Counted from the stretch's first letter, positions 38,462 to 48,062 are shown. The stretch: DNA of 64,000 nt from Sphingomonas psychrolutea (GCF_014636175.1 NZ_BMDW01000009.1:62001-126000), one strand, 5' to 3'. Made by a program: numbers and translations. The notes: generated by a model from the letters alone, not told the origin.

Positions 38462-39508
38462 ATGCTCGGCATTAAACCTTTAGGACGACGAATCCGGATA
38501 GCAGCCATTGCAATCGCGGTATGTTTTGCGCTTGGCGGTCCGGCGGTGGCGCAGGACGAGAGCGGATTCCAAACTTATTTGCTGCAATTGCGCGCGCAGG
38601 CCGAAGCGAAAGGGGTCAGTCGCGCGACGCTCGATGCGGTGATTCCGACGCTTACCCTCAACCAGCGCGTGATCGATCTCGACCGGCAGCAGCCCGGTGC
38701 CAATCCCAATGCGCCAATCCCCGATTTCGCACCGTACAAGGCGCAGCACCTTGAGCCAGCGCTCATTTCCAGCGGGCGTGCAGCCTATCTTTCGGCGCGG
38801 TCCCGGCTCCAGCGGATCGAGCAGGAGACGGGTGTGCCTGAGTCGATCATGGTGGCAATCTGGGGCCATGAAACGAGCTATGGCCGGGTGATGGGCGGAT
38901 TCGATTTGCCGCGCGCGCTGGCGACCTTGGCCTATGAAGGGCGGCGGCGCAGTCTGTTCGCCGACGAATTCATCGCTTCGTTGCAAATGATGGATCGCGG
39001 CGTCGCCCGTTCGCAATTGACTGGCAGCTGGGCAGGCGCAACGGGTGGACCGCAATTCCTGCCTTCGGTGTATCTGCGGCTGGCGCGCGACGGCGATGGC
39101 GATGGGCGCGCCGATATCTGGAGCAGCCAGGCCGACACGCTGGCGTCGATCGGAAACTATTTCGCCAATGCCGGATGGCGCGCCGGGCAGCCGTGGGGCT
39201 TGGCTGTATCGGTGCCGCCGACGTTCGACCGCAGCCAGCTCGCCAATCGCTTGATCTCACCACGCTGCCTGAAAGTGTTCGCACGGCACAGCGCGTGGAA
39301 GACAATGGCCGAATGGCGCACGCTGGGTATAGCACCGATGTCTCGCGGTTGGCCGGATGATCGCGTGCTGGCGACGCTGATCGAACCCGATGGTCCGGGC
39401 AAGACAGCGTATCTGCTGACGGGAAACTACCGCGTGATCCTCGATTATAATTGCTCCAATTTCTACGCGCTCTCGGTCGGTTTGCTTGCCGATGCCGTCG
39501 AGCAATAG
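38462..39508 (+). CDS. Lytic murein transglycosylase, MltB type
   Basis: This 348-residue exported enzyme cuts peptidoglycan glycan strands, leaving 1,6-anhydro ends. A signal peptide (about 10-30, AIAIAVCFALGGPAVAQ) is followed by the SLT_2 domain with catalytic Glu in AIWGHETSYGR and substrate groove ATGGPQFLPSVYL. DGDGDGRADIW is an EF-hand-like calcium loop also known in E. coli Slt35. No lipobox is present, so it is soluble, unlike MltB. It starts a long operon of cell-wall and replication genes. Confidence 0.9.
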   Translation: MLGIKPLGRRIRIAAIAIAVCFALGGPAVAQDESGFQTYLLQLRAQAEAKGVSRATLDAVIPTLTLNQRVIDLDRQQPGANPNAPIPDFAPYKAQHLEPALISSGRAAYLSARSRLQRIEQETGVPESIMVAIWGHETSYGRVMGGFDLPRALATLAYEGRRRSLFADEFIASLQMMDRGVARSQLTGSWAGATGGPQFLPSVYLRLARDGDGDGRADIWSSQADTLASIGNYFANAGWRAGQPWGLAVSVPPTFDRSQLANRLISPRCLKVFARHSAWKTMAEWRTLGIAPMSRGWPDDRVLATLIEPDGPGKTAYLLTGNYRVILDYNCSNFYALSVGLLADAVEQ

Positions 39509-40442
39509 CATGCCGCTCCTGCTCGGGCTTTTGCTCGCTGGGTGCGGCGGCGGTTATGGCGTTGGCCCGGCGATCGCTTTGCCTCCGGGTTCAGCGCTTG
39601 CGGGTGCACCGGGGGCCGGTCAGCGTAGGATCGACGTTGCTGGCGACCGCGTGCCGATGAACCCGGAGCTGTCGTCGGCAGCAGCGATTGCCCAGGTACC
39701 ACGCCCGTCCGACGTGCCGCCGGAAGTCTCAGGCAATCGCGGCCCGCGCGGCACCTCGGGCGAGACGCATGACGATGGTGTCGGCTATGCCGCGCTGATG
39801 GCCGAGCAGCCTGAGGCGCGCTGGAGCAAGGTCGCGGTTGGCGTCGGTTACGCAGGCTTGCCGGCGGGGGCGCTTGTCGAACTCACCGCGCTCGATACCG
39901 GACGCACGATCGTGGCGTTGGTGGTCGCGCGCGAGACGGGCGGCGGCTTGGTGGCGTTGTCGCCGGGTGCCGCACAGGCGCTCGGGGTCGGAGACCGCGC
40001 GGCGGTCCGGGTGCGCAGCGTCGTATCGAGCCCGCAGGACGAGATGGCGTTGCGGTCGGGGCGATCTGCCTCGGCCAGGCTCGACGCGCCGCCGGCCTTG
40101 CTCACCGCCCTGCGGCGCAATTTGCCCGGGGGTAGCGGCCCGCAACGGGCCACGACACCAACGCGCGCGCCTGCGCGCCCGCCAGTGCGCGCCGCCGCGT
40201 CGGCGCCCGTTGCAGCGCCGTCGCAGCGTGCCGTCGGTGGCTGGTACGTTCAGGTGGCGGCGCTTTCCTCCTCCGCCCGCGCGACCGCTTTGGCGCGCGA
40301 TTTGGGCGGACGCGTTGCAGCCTCGGGCGGTCTGTACCGCGTGCAACTCGGCCCGTTCGCACATTCCGCCGATGCTGCCCGCGCGCGTGACGGCGTCGCG
40401 CGGCGCGGCTATGGCGATGCCAGAATTCTCCACTCCGAATGA
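39492..40442 (+). CDS. SPOR-domain lipoprotein with a degenerate RlpA-like barrel
   Basis: This is a 316-residue putative lipoprotein. The lipobox LLAGC ends a short signal at about residue 18. A region at about 100-185 resembles the RlpA double-psi barrel (LPAGALVELTALDTGRTIVA ... LSPGAAQALGVGDRAAVRVR), but the ND-RGP segment that carries the catalytic Asp of RlpA is absent. A Pro/Ala-rich linker leads to a C-terminal SPOR domain (about 240-314, GWYVQVAALSSSARATALA), which binds denuded glycans at the septum. The ATG at 39492 overlaps the previous gene; 39510 is an alternative with a shorter signal. Confidence 0.75.
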   Translation: MPSSNSMPLLLGLLLAGCGGGYGVGPAIALPPGSALAGAPGAGQRRIDVAGDRVPMNPELSSAAAIAQVPRPSDVPPEVSGNRGPRGTSGETHDDGVGYAALMAEQPEARWSKVAVGVGYAGLPAGALVELTALDTGRTIVALVVARETGGGLVALSPGAAQALGVGDRAAVRVRSVVSSPQDEMALRSGRSASARLDAPPALLTALRRNLPGGSGPQRATTPTRAPARPPVRAAASAPVAAPSQRAVGGWYVQVAALSSSARATALARDLGGRVAASGGLYRVQLGPFAHSADAARARDGVARRGYGDARILHSE

Positions 40443-41632
40443 CCAGATCGAGATCGAACCCAATGTCCTTGCGCCATAAAGTCTTCGCTGCCGCCACCGT
40501 CGCGATCGCCGCGACCTGTCCTGCGGTCGCCGCGCCTGACTATCAAACCCCCGCGCCGGTCGCGTATCTGCAGGATCTGTCCTCGGGTGCGATCCTGTAT
40601 GCCAAGGATGCCGATCGGCGGATGCCGCCTGCCTCGATGGCGAAGATGATGACGGTCTATGTCGCGTTCGACATGATCAAGTCGGGCGAATTGAAGCTCA
40701 ATCAAAAATTCCCGGTCCGGCCAGAGACATGGCGGGCATGGCATAGCCAGGGATCGACCATGTTCCTCGGCGTCGGCGAAGAGCCGAGCGTCGACGATCT
40801 GTTGAAGGGGATCGTCACGCTGTCGGGCAATGATGCCTGCGTCGTCCTCGCGGAAGGGATTTCGGGCACCGAAAGTGCGTTTACCGATCGCATGAACCGG
40901 GCGGCGGCGAAACTCGGTCTCGCCAACAGCCATTTCGGCACGTCGAACGGCTGGCCCGATGAAGGGCGCACCTTTGTCACCGCGCGTGACCTCGCGAAAC
41001 TGGCGAGTGCGACGATCACGGATCATCCCGATCTCTACAAGCGCTTCTACTCGCTGCGCAGCTTCACCTGGGGTAAGACGCTGGGCGATGCCAAGCCGAT
41101 CGACCAGGCCAATCGGGATCCCTTGCTCGGGCGCGTTGCGGGGGCCGATGGCCTGAAGACCGGCCATACCGATGAAGCGGGCTATGGCTTCACGGGTTCG
41201 GCCGAGCAGAACGGTCGTCGTCTCGTGATGGTGATGGCCGGGCTTGGCACGTACGGCCAGCGCGCTGAGGAATCGGTCAAATTCATGGAATGGGGCTTCC
41301 GCGCGTGGCAGGCCAAGCCGATCCTGGCCAAAGGCAAGCAGATCGAAACCGCCGAAGTCCAGCTCGGCAGCGCGAGCAGCGTCGGGCTGGTCGCGCCGAC
41401 CAATTTGACCGCAACGCTGCCGGCTGGTGCCGTGCCCGAGATGCGGCTTACCGTCAGCTATGACGGCCCGATCAAGGCGCCGATCAAGGCCGGGCAGCAT
41501 ATTGCCGATTTGATCGTCACCACGCCGGATTTGCCGCCGCAGCGCCTGCCGCTGGTGGCTGCGACCGATGTCGATGAGGCTGGCTTTTTTGGTCGCGCCT
41601 GGGCCGGGTTGATGGGGCTGTTCGGCGGGTGA
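40439..41632 (+). CDS. D-alanyl-D-alanine carboxypeptidase (PBP5/6 type)
   Basis: This 397-residue penicillin-binding protein trims pentapeptides. The S11 motifs are complete: SMAK (active Ser, in PPASMAKMMTVY), SGN (TLSGNDACVVLAE) and KTGH. A signal peptide precedes (VFAAATVAIAATCPAVAA) and a C-terminal beta domain follows, ending in an amphipathic helix (WAGLMGLFG) that anchors it to the inner membrane. ATG 40439 overlaps the preceding stop (ATGA); 40463 is also possible. Confidence 0.93.
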   Translation: MTRSRSNPMSLRHKVFAAATVAIAATCPAVAAPDYQTPAPVAYLQDLSSGAILYAKDADRRMPPASMAKMMTVYVAFDMIKSGELKLNQKFPVRPETWRAWHSQGSTMFLGVGEEPSVDDLLKGIVTLSGNDACVVLAEGISGTESAFTDRMNRAAAKLGLANSHFGTSNGWPDEGRTFVTARDLAKLASATITDHPDLYKRFYSLRSFTWGKTLGDAKPIDQANRDPLLGRVAGADGLKTGHTDEAGYGFTGSAEQNGRRLVMVMAGLGTYGQRAEESVKFMEWGFRAWQAKPILAKGKQIETAEVQLGSASSVGLVAPTNLTATLPAGAVPEMRLTVSYDGPIKAPIKAGQHIADLIVTTPDLPPQRLPLVAATDVDEAGFFGRAWAGLMGLFGG

Positions 41633-41636
41633 GGCG

Positions 41637-42266
41637 ATGACGACGGGACGTTTCATCTCGCTCGAGGGTGGCGAGGGCGCGGGCAAATCGACTCAAGCCA
41701 AGCGGCTTGCTGCTGCGCTGGCCGCGCGCGGGATCGATGCGGTGCTGACGCGCGAGCCGGGCGGCAGCGAGGGGGCGGAAGCGATCCGCACGCTCCTGAT
41801 GCAAGGCGATGTCACGCGGTGGAGCGCGCATAGCGAAGCCTTGCTGTTCGCAGCGGCCCGCGCTGATCATGTCGAAAAGACGATCCGTCCCGCGCTCGGG
41901 GCCGGACGCTGGGTGATTTGCGACCGCTTTATCGACAGCAGCCGCGCCTATCAGGGCGTGGCGGGCGGGATCGACGATGCGGCGGTGCTTGCGCTGCACG
42001 GCTTCGGGTCGCGGGGGCTTCTGCCCGACCGGACCTTGCTGCTGGAACTGGCGCCCGACCATGGCCGATTGCGCGCCGCGGGCCGAGACGGTGCGGCGGC
42101 CGATCGGTTCGCGGCGCGCGGGGAGGCGTTCCACGCCGATGTCGCCGCCGCGTTCCGACGCTTCGCGGCGCACGAGCCCGACAGGTTCCGGCGGATCGAC
42201 GCCGACCACGCCATCGACAGCGTCGCCGAAGCGGTGTTCGCCGCCATCGCCGATTTACTGCCATGA
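41637..42266 (+). CDS. tmk: Thymidylate kinase
   Basis: The 209-residue dTMP kinase has the P-loop SLEGGEGAGKST, TREPGGSEGAE and the DRFIDSSRAYQG region. It makes dTDP for DNA synthesis. It starts four bases after the carboxypeptidase stop and ends overlapping holB (ATGA), a common tmk-holB pairing. Confidence 0.96.
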   Translation: MTTGRFISLEGGEGAGKSTQAKRLAAALAARGIDAVLTREPGGSEGAEAIRTLLMQGDVTRWSAHSEALLFAAARADHVEKTIRPALGAGRWVICDRFIDSSRAYQGVAGGIDDAAVLALHGFGSRGLLPDRTLLLELAPDHGRLRAAGRDGAAADRFAARGEAFHADVAAAFRRFAAHEPDRFRRIDADHAIDSVAEAVFAAIADLLP

Positions 42267-43240
42267 GCTTGCCGATCGGCAACGATACCGCGCACGCCGC
42301 CTTTGCCGCCGCGGTGGCGAGCGGGTCGCTGCACCACGCGTGGCTCTTCGCCGGGCCGGAGGGGATCGGCAAAGCCAGCTTCGCGCGCGCGGCGGCGTTG
42401 CGCTTGCTGGCGGAGGGGGCCGGGGCGGTGTTGCCGCCCGGGTTCGAGGTTCCCGACGACAATGTGCAGCGCAAGCTGATCGCCGCCGGATCACACCCCG
42501 ATTATCGCGAACTGACACGTCAGCCAAAGGAGGGCGACAAGACCGGCCTTGATTTGGCGCGCTCGATCCCGATTGCACAGGTGCGCGGCCTCGGCCCGAT
42601 GTTCGCGACGCGCCCGTCGATGTCGGAGCGGCGCGTCGTCATCATCGATGCTGTCGACGATCTTGAGCGGCCCGGCGCGTCGAACGCCTTGCTCAAGAAC
42701 CTTGAGGAACCGCCGCAGGGCACGATCTTCCTGCTCATCAGCCACGCGCCGGGGCGCTTGCTGCCGACGATTCGCTCGCGCTGCCGGCAGTTGCGCTTCG
42801 ATCCGCTCGGTGATGACGCCATGACGTCGGTGCTGCGGGAGCGGCTGCCGTCGGCCGATCCGGCGGAGATCGCGGCGCTGGTCCGAATGGCGCACGGTTC
42901 GCCGGGGCGCGCGCTGGGTTTTGCCGGACTCGACCTCGCCGCGCTCGACGCCGCGCTGAGCGCGATCGCGCAAAGCGGCGATCCCGACAATCGCCGCCGG
43001 GTGAAGTTGGCCAGGAGCCTTGCGCTCAAGGCAGCACAGCCGCGCTATGAGGCATTTCTCGAGCGCGCACCCGCCTTCATCGCCGCCGCCGCGCCGAGGC
43101 TACGGGGGGAACGGCTGCGCACCGCGCTCGACGGCTATGATGCGGCGCGCACGCTGGCGGCAACGGCGCGCGCGCTGACGCTCGATGCGCAGGCAACGGT
43201 CTATGAGATGGCCGGGATCGTCGCGCGGCTCGCCCGGTAA
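42263..43240 (+). CDS. holB: DNA polymerase III subunit delta prime
   Basis: This 325-residue clamp-loader subunit has an N-terminal AAA+ fold with HHAWLFAGPEGIGKASFARA, in which the P-loop Thr is replaced, as usual in delta prime. SRC is present (PTIRSRCRQLRF), and EEPPQGTIFLLISH is the sensor region. The usual four-Cys zinc module is not evident in the N-domain. Its start overlaps the tmk stop. A larger open frame upstream is the tmk gene in another frame. Confidence 0.92.
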   Translation: MSLPIGNDTAHAAFAAAVASGSLHHAWLFAGPEGIGKASFARAAALRLLAEGAGAVLPPGFEVPDDNVQRKLIAAGSHPDYRELTRQPKEGDKTGLDLARSIPIAQVRGLGPMFATRPSMSERRVVIIDAVDDLERPGASNALLKNLEEPPQGTIFLLISHAPGRLLPTIRSRCRQLRFDPLGDDAMTSVLRERLPSADPAEIAALVRMAHGSPGRALGFAGLDLAALDAALSAIAQSGDPDNRRRVKLARSLALKAAQPRYEAFLERAPAFIAAAAPRLRGERLRTALDGYDAARTLAATARALTLDAQATVYEMAGIVARLAR

Positions 43241-43293
43241 ATCGGCGGCGGCTAAGGCTTCAATTGGCGCAGCCGATGCTTTAGGACGCCGCC

Positions 43294-44856
43294 ATGACCG
43301 AACCTTTTTATATCACCACCGCGATCAATTATCCCAATGGGCGGCCGCATATCGGCCATGCCTATGAGGCGATCGCCGCCGACACGATCGCGCGGTTTCA
43401 GCGTCAGGCCGGGCGCGACGTCCGCTTCCAGACCGGCACCGACGAACATGGCCTGAAAATGACGCAGGCGGCGCGCGACCGGGGCATTGAAACGCGCGCG
43501 CTCGCGGATGAAATGTCCGGATATTTCAAGGAAATGGCGGCGGCCTTGAACATCAGCCATGACCGTTTCATCCGCACCACCGATACCGATCACTACGCCG
43601 CCAGCCAGGCGATCTGGCAGGCGATGGCCGATGCCGGCGATCTGTATCTCGATCGCTACGAAGGCTGGTACTCGGTCCGCGACGAAGCCTTTTACGACGA
43701 GAAGGAACTCGTCGACGGGGAAGGGGGGAAGCGTTCGCCGCAGGGCACACCGGTGGTGTGGACCGCGGAGGAGACGTGGTTCTTCCGCCTGTCGAAATAT
43801 CAGCAGCCGTTGCTCGACCATTATGCCGCCAACCTCGATTTCATCCGCCCTGAGAGCCGCCGCAACGAAGTAGTCCGTTTCGTCGAGGGCGGATTGAACG
43901 ACCTGTCGGTGTCGCGCACCAGCTTCGACTGGGGCGTGCCGGTGCCGGGGAGCCCGGGGCATGTCATGTACGTTTGGGTCGACGCACTGACCAATTACAT
44001 CACCGGGCTTGGCTATCCCGACCTGACGGGCGATTTCGCGCGCTTCTGGCCGGCGAACCTGCACATGATCGGCAAGGATATCGTGCGTTTTCATGCGGTT
44101 TACTGGCCCGCCTTCCTGATGTCGGCGAAGCTGGCGTTGCCAAAATCGGTGTTCGGGCACGGCTTCGTGCTCGCGCGCGATGGCGCGAAGATGGGCAAGT
44201 CAGCGGGCAATGCCGCCGATCCACTCGCCCTGGCCGAGGCCTATGGCGTCGATGCGTTGCGCTACTTCCTGCTGCGCGACATCAGTTTCGGTCAGGACGG
44301 CAGCTATTCGCCCGAAGCGATTGTGATGCGCGCCAATGCCGATCTCGCGAACAGCTTTGGCAATCTCGCGCAGCGGACGCTCAGCCAGATCTTCAAGAAT
44401 TGCGATGCGCACCTGCCCGCGATCCATGGCCACACCGAGGCCGATGGCGCGCTGTTCGATCTGGTCGACAAGACCGTGCGGGACATCATGCCGCGCGCTT
44501 TCGAAGAACTGGCACTGTCGCAAGCGACTGAGGCGTGGATTCAGGGCGTGTTCGCCTGCAATGCCTATATCGACGAACAGGCGCCGTGGGCGCTCAAGAA
44601 GACCGATCCCGAGCGGATGGAGACCGTGCTGGCGACGCTGTACATCTGCATTGCGCAGTTGGCGGTGGCGATTGCGCCGGTGATCCCGGCAAGTGCTGCG
44701 AAACTGCTCGATGCGATGGGAATCGACCCGGCACTGCGGACCCCGGCGGCGATCGGCTCGCATTGGTACTCACCGCTCGCCGAAGGCGGGCATCGGCTCG
44801 ATCAACCGGTGGCGCTGTTCCCGCGGCTGGATATGCCGACGGAGGTCGCGGCGTGA
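43294..44856 (+). CDS. metG: Methionine--tRNA ligase
   Basis: MetRS of 520 residues is the short form without the C-terminal tRNA-binding domain. The class I HIGH motif is in GRPHIGHAYEAIAAD. The second signature reads KMGKSAGN rather than the usual KMSKS. The connective peptide lacks a visible zinc knot. The anticodon-binding helices are normal (NSFGNLAQRTLSQI). It is followed by tatD, the same order as in many bacteria; the stop overlaps the tatD start (GTGA). Confidence 0.95.
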   Translation: MTEPFYITTAINYPNGRPHIGHAYEAIAADTIARFQRQAGRDVRFQTGTDEHGLKMTQAARDRGIETRALADEMSGYFKEMAAALNISHDRFIRTTDTDHYAASQAIWQAMADAGDLYLDRYEGWYSVRDEAFYDEKELVDGEGGKRSPQGTPVVWTAEETWFFRLSKYQQPLLDHYAANLDFIRPESRRNEVVRFVEGGLNDLSVSRTSFDWGVPVPGSPGHVMYVWVDALTNYITGLGYPDLTGDFARFWPANLHMIGKDIVRFHAVYWPAFLMSAKLALPKSVFGHGFVLARDGAKMGKSAGNAADPLALAEAYGVDALRYFLLRDISFGQDGSYSPEAIVMRANADLANSFGNLAQRTLSQIFKNCDAHLPAIHGHTEADGALFDLVDKTVRDIMPRAFEELALSQATEAWIQGVFACNAYIDEQAPWALKKTDPERMETVLATLYICIAQLAVAIAPVIPASAAKLLDAMGIDPALRTPAAIGSHWYSPLAEGGHRLDQPVALFPRLDMPTEVAA

Positions 44857-45632
44857 CCTTTATCGATAGCCATTGTCACCTGAACTACAAGGGCTTGGCG
44901 GAGCAACAGCAGGATGTGCTGGACCGCGCACGGGCGGCGGGAGTCACCACGATGCTGACCATTGCGACGCGCGAGAGCGAGTGGGACGACGTAATCGCGA
45001 TCGCCGAGCGCGAGCGTGATGTCTGGGCGACGGTCGGGATCCATCCACACGAGGCGGACAAGCATCCCGATGTCGGCACCGCGCGCCTCGTCGAGCGCGC
45101 GCAGCATCCACGCGTCGTCGGCATCGGCGAGAGCGGGCTCGATTATTTCTACGATCACAGCGACCGCGACCGCCAGCGCGCCAGTTTTCGCGCGCACATC
45201 GCCGCGGCGCGTGAGACCCAATTGCCCATTATCGTCCACACGCGCGATGCCGAAGAGGACACTGCGGACATCCTGCGCGAGGAAATGGGGAAGGGGGCCT
45301 ATCCCGGCGTGATCCACTGCTTCACCGCGAGTGGAGCGTTCGCCGATATCGCGCTCGAGCTCGGTTTCTATATCTCGATTTCGGGTATCGTGACCTTCAA
45401 GAATGCCAAGGATTTGCAGGAAACCGCCGCGCGATTGCCGCTGGAGCGGTTATTGATCGAGACCGACGCGCCGTTTCTGGCGCCGGTGCCGCATCGCGGG
45501 AAGACCGGCGAACCAGCCTTCGTTGCCGATACCGCCGCCTTTCTGGCAAAACTGCGCGGCGACCCGCTCGACGCACTGGCGGCAGCGACCGCTACGAATT
45601 TTCAGGCGTTGTTTTCCAAGACGCGCGCATGA
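44853..45632 (+). CDS. TatD family deoxyribonuclease/hydrolase
   Basis: This 259-residue TIM-barrel metal hydrolase has FIDSHCHLNY, GIHPHEADKHPD, GESGLDYFYD, HTRDAEEDT, HCFTASG and ETDAPFLAP, which cover all metal-site positions. The family has 3'-5' exonuclease or D-Tyr-tRNA/RNA-related activity. GTG 44853 lies inside the metG stop and TGA overlaps the next ATG. Confidence 0.93.
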   Translation: MTFIDSHCHLNYKGLAEQQQDVLDRARAAGVTTMLTIATRESEWDDVIAIAERERDVWATVGIHPHEADKHPDVGTARLVERAQHPRVVGIGESGLDYFYDHSDRDRQRASFRAHIAAARETQLPIIVHTRDAEEDTADILREEMGKGAYPGVIHCFTASGAFADIALELGFYISISGIVTFKNAKDLQETAARLPLERLLIETDAPFLAPVPHRGKTGEPAFVADTAAFLAKLRGDPLDALAAATATNFQALFSKTRA

Positions 45633-46393
45633 AGGTGCGGATCCTAGGATCGGGCACGTCATCGGGCGTGCCGCGGATCGGTAATGATTGGGGCGCGTGC
45701 GACCCGAACGAGCCGCGCAATCGGCGCATGCGGGCTGCGATCCTGATCGAAACCGCGACGACCCGCATCCTCGTGGACACCGGCCCGGACATGCGCGAGC
45801 AACTCCTCGCGGCGAGTGTGTCCACGCTCGATGCCGTGATCTGGACACACGATCATGCCGATCACACCCACGGGATCGATGATCTGCGTCAGGTCTTTCA
45901 CGCGATGGGGCATCCGGTCCGCGGGATCGCGCGGCCGAATTTGAAAGAGACGCTGATGCGGCGGTTCCGCTATGTTTTCCACGGTTGGGACGGCTATCCG
46001 CCGACGGTCGCGATCGAAGATTTGCCCGATGCGATCACCATTGGTGATATTGCCGTGCGCGTTGCCGAGCAGCCGCACGGACCGTTCCAGTCCGCCGGTC
46101 TACGCTTTGAAAGCGCCGGCCGGTCGATCGGATATGCGACCGATCTTAGTGCGATGACGGCTGATCTTGAGGTTCTCTACAAAGGCCTGGATATTTGGAT
46201 CGTCGATGCGCTGCGCCGACATCCGCATCCGTCGCATTTTAATCTGGCGACCACGCTCGGCTGGATCGAGCGGTTCAAGCCGGGCCGCGCGGTGCTGACG
46301 CATATGGACCAATCGATGGACTATGCGACGCTGGTCGGTGAACTGCCGCCGGGCGTCGAGCCGGGCTATGACGGGCTGGAGTTGGCGGCATGA
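45629..46393 (+). CDS. MBL-fold metal-dependent hydrolase (PhnP/RNase Z-like)
   Basis: This 254-residue metallo-beta-lactamase fold protein begins KVRILGSGTSSGVPRIGN and has the zinc motif WTHDHADHTHGIDDLRQ and later HPHPSHFNLA. It is similar to the cyclic phosphodiesterase PhnP, but no phn genes are near. It regularly follows tatD in alphaproteobacteria. Substrate unknown. Confidence 0.88.
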   Translation: MKVRILGSGTSSGVPRIGNDWGACDPNEPRNRRMRAAILIETATTRILVDTGPDMREQLLAASVSTLDAVIWTHDHADHTHGIDDLRQVFHAMGHPVRGIARPNLKETLMRRFRYVFHGWDGYPPTVAIEDLPDAITIGDIAVRVAEQPHGPFQSAGLRFESAGRSIGYATDLSAMTADLEVLYKGLDIWIVDALRRHPHPSHFNLATTLGWIERFKPGRAVLTHMDQSMDYATLVGELPPGVEPGYDGLELAA

Positions 46394-46593
46394 ACGATAC
46401 GGGGATCAATGCGCTGTATCTGGCGCTGATGTTGATCTTGCCGATCAGCGCGCTTGCAGCGCGACGCTTGCCGATCGCACAGACGTTCAAAATGGCGCTG
46501 GCATGGGTGGCGATCTTCGGGGTGATGTTCGTGCTGGTGATGCTGTGGCAAGACGCCTTTGGGGGTGGCGGAAGCGTGGGAGGCGTGAAATGA
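46390..46593 (+). CDS. Small two-span membrane protein, unknown
   Basis: A 67-residue protein has two hydrophobic segments (about 8-24, ALYLALMLILPISALAA, and 34-53, FKMALAWVAIFGVMFVLVML), joined by a short basic loop (RRLPIAQ), and a Gly-rich tail. ATG overlaps the upstream stop (ATGA), which supports it as a real member of the operon. I do not recognise the family. Confidence 0.6.
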   Translation: MNDTGINALYLALMLILPISALAARRLPIAQTFKMALAWVAIFGVMFVLVMLWQDAFGGGGSVGGVK

Positions 46594-46666
46594 AAAGCGG
46601 GTATATGTTTAACATAATACATATTATCGGACTGAATCGGCTTACGCTATCGGAGGTCCCCTCACG

Positions 46667-47416
46667 ATGATCCAGCGTCTCGTGACGATTATGGCCCGAC
46701 TCCGCGATCCGGAGACCGGATGCAAATGGGACGTCGCGCAGGATTTTGCGAGCATCGCGCCGTATACCATCGAGGAAGCCTATGAAGTCGCCGACGCCAT
46801 CGCGCGCGATGATATGGCGGATCTGAAGGATGAACTCGGCGACTTGCTGCTCCAGGTGGTGTTCCATTCACGAATGGCCGAGGAAGCCGGGCATTTTGCG
46901 CTGCCCGACGTCGTGGCTGCAATCAGCGACAAAATGGAGCGCCGCCACCCGCACATCTTCGGCGAGGCGGTAAATGGCGGGCACCAGCTATGGGAACAAA
47001 TCAAGTCTGAGGAACGCTCAGCCAAGGGAGAATCCGGGGCGCTGGACGGTGTGGCAATCGGCCTCCCCGCCCTGCTCCGCGCTGAAAAGCTCCAAAAACG
47101 CGCGGCGCGGACCGGCTTTGACTGGCCCGATGCAAGTGGCCCGCGTGCGAAGATCGACGAAGAGATTGTCGAGATTGAGGGTGCGACAACGCCCGCCGAG
47201 ATTGAGGACGAGATTGGGGACCTGTTGTTTTCGGTGGTGAATTGGGCGCGCAAGCTTGGGGTCGATCCAGAGGCGGCGTTGCGCGGCGCGAACGAAAAAT
47301 TCTCGAAGCGCTTTAAGGCAATGGAAACCTCCGCCGGTGACCGTTTCGCGGGATTGCCGTTGGCGTCCAAGGAAGCGTTGTGGCAGTCGGTCAAATATCC
47401 GATGGCCGACAGCTAG
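46667..47416 (+). CDS. mazG: Nucleoside triphosphate pyrophosphohydrolase MazG
   Basis: A 249-residue tandem-domain MazG that breaks down noncanonical and excess NTPs to NMPs. The first domain has EEAYEVADAI and ELGDLLLQVVFHSRMAEE; the second has EEIVEIEGATTPAEIEDEIG and a matching helix. Upstream is a short AT-rich stretch (46594-46640) that may hold a promoter. Its 3' end overlaps the convergent GNAT gene by 26 bases. Confidence 0.94.
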   Translation: MIQRLVTIMARLRDPETGCKWDVAQDFASIAPYTIEEAYEVADAIARDDMADLKDELGDLLLQVVFHSRMAEEAGHFALPDVVAAISDKMERRHPHIFGEAVNGGHQLWEQIKSEERSAKGESGALDGVAIGLPALLRAEKLQKRAARTGFDWPDASGPRAKIDEEIVEIEGATTPAEIEDEIGDLLFSVVNWARKLGVDPEAALRGANEKFSKRFKAMETSAGDRFAGLPLASKEALWQSVKYPMADS

Positions 47417-48062
47417 CAGCCGGGAGGAATGCGGTAGCGTAAGGCGCCAGCATGCGCCAACCCAGGGTTTCGTACAGCGCCCGCCCCTGATCGGTGGCAA
47501 CCAGTGCGTGCCTGGAGGTATCCAAGGCCCGTTGCGCGCCAAGCAGCGCCATTACCGCCGTCCCAAGGCCGCGCCGCCGATGATCGGCGCTGGTGACGAT
47601 CCGGTCATAGCAGAAGACCCCGTTGATTTCAGCAGCGTAGCCGCTCGCCGCGAGCGACCCGTCGGGGGCGGTGATCGCAATTTGGTGGGCGCCCTCGGTG
47701 GTTTGAATGGTGGCGGTATAGCCTGTTGGAAGAGCCGTTCTGACGGAAATCTCAGGCGCGGTCATGAACCACGAACATGGATCAAGTTGCCACCCAGCGG
47801 GCAGAAGCGCGGCCAGAACGGCATCGGCGGCACACAGTTTGAGGAGCACGTCAGGCCGGCCGATCGTTGCCGCCAAGTCGGCAATGCGGTTATCGGGTGC
47901 CGCGAACACGTAGCGACACCATTCCGCATCGCTTCTCGTATCCACGCGCCAGCCGCCATGCGTCGCCATCGGAGCGGGCAAGCCCCGCGCCACCGACCGC
48001 GCAGCGAGCCAGCCACGGAGCAAGCCCGGATCGACGCCCTCAGCGCTGGCTGAACCGCGCAT
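47391..48062 (-). CDS. GNAT family N-acetyltransferase
   Basis: This 223-residue protein has a C-terminal GNAT fold with the acetyl-CoA loop VTSADHRRRGLGTAVM and the closing helix ALYETLGWRMLAPY. The N-terminal 100 residues are helical and unassigned. The start at 48062 slightly overlaps the hflX end; a longer start at 48086 or further up cannot be excluded. Target unknown. Confidence 0.75.
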   Translation of the reverse strand: MRGSASAEGVDPGLLRGWLAARSVARGLPAPMATHGGWRVDTRSDAEWCRYVFAAPDNRIADLAATIGRPDVLLKLCAADAVLAALLPAGWQLDPCSWFMTAPEISVRTALPTGYTATIQTTEGAHQIAITAPDGSLAASGYAAEINGVFCYDRIVTSADHRRRGLGTAVMALLGAQRALDTSRHALVATDQGRALYETLGWRMLAPYATAFLPAASCRPSDI

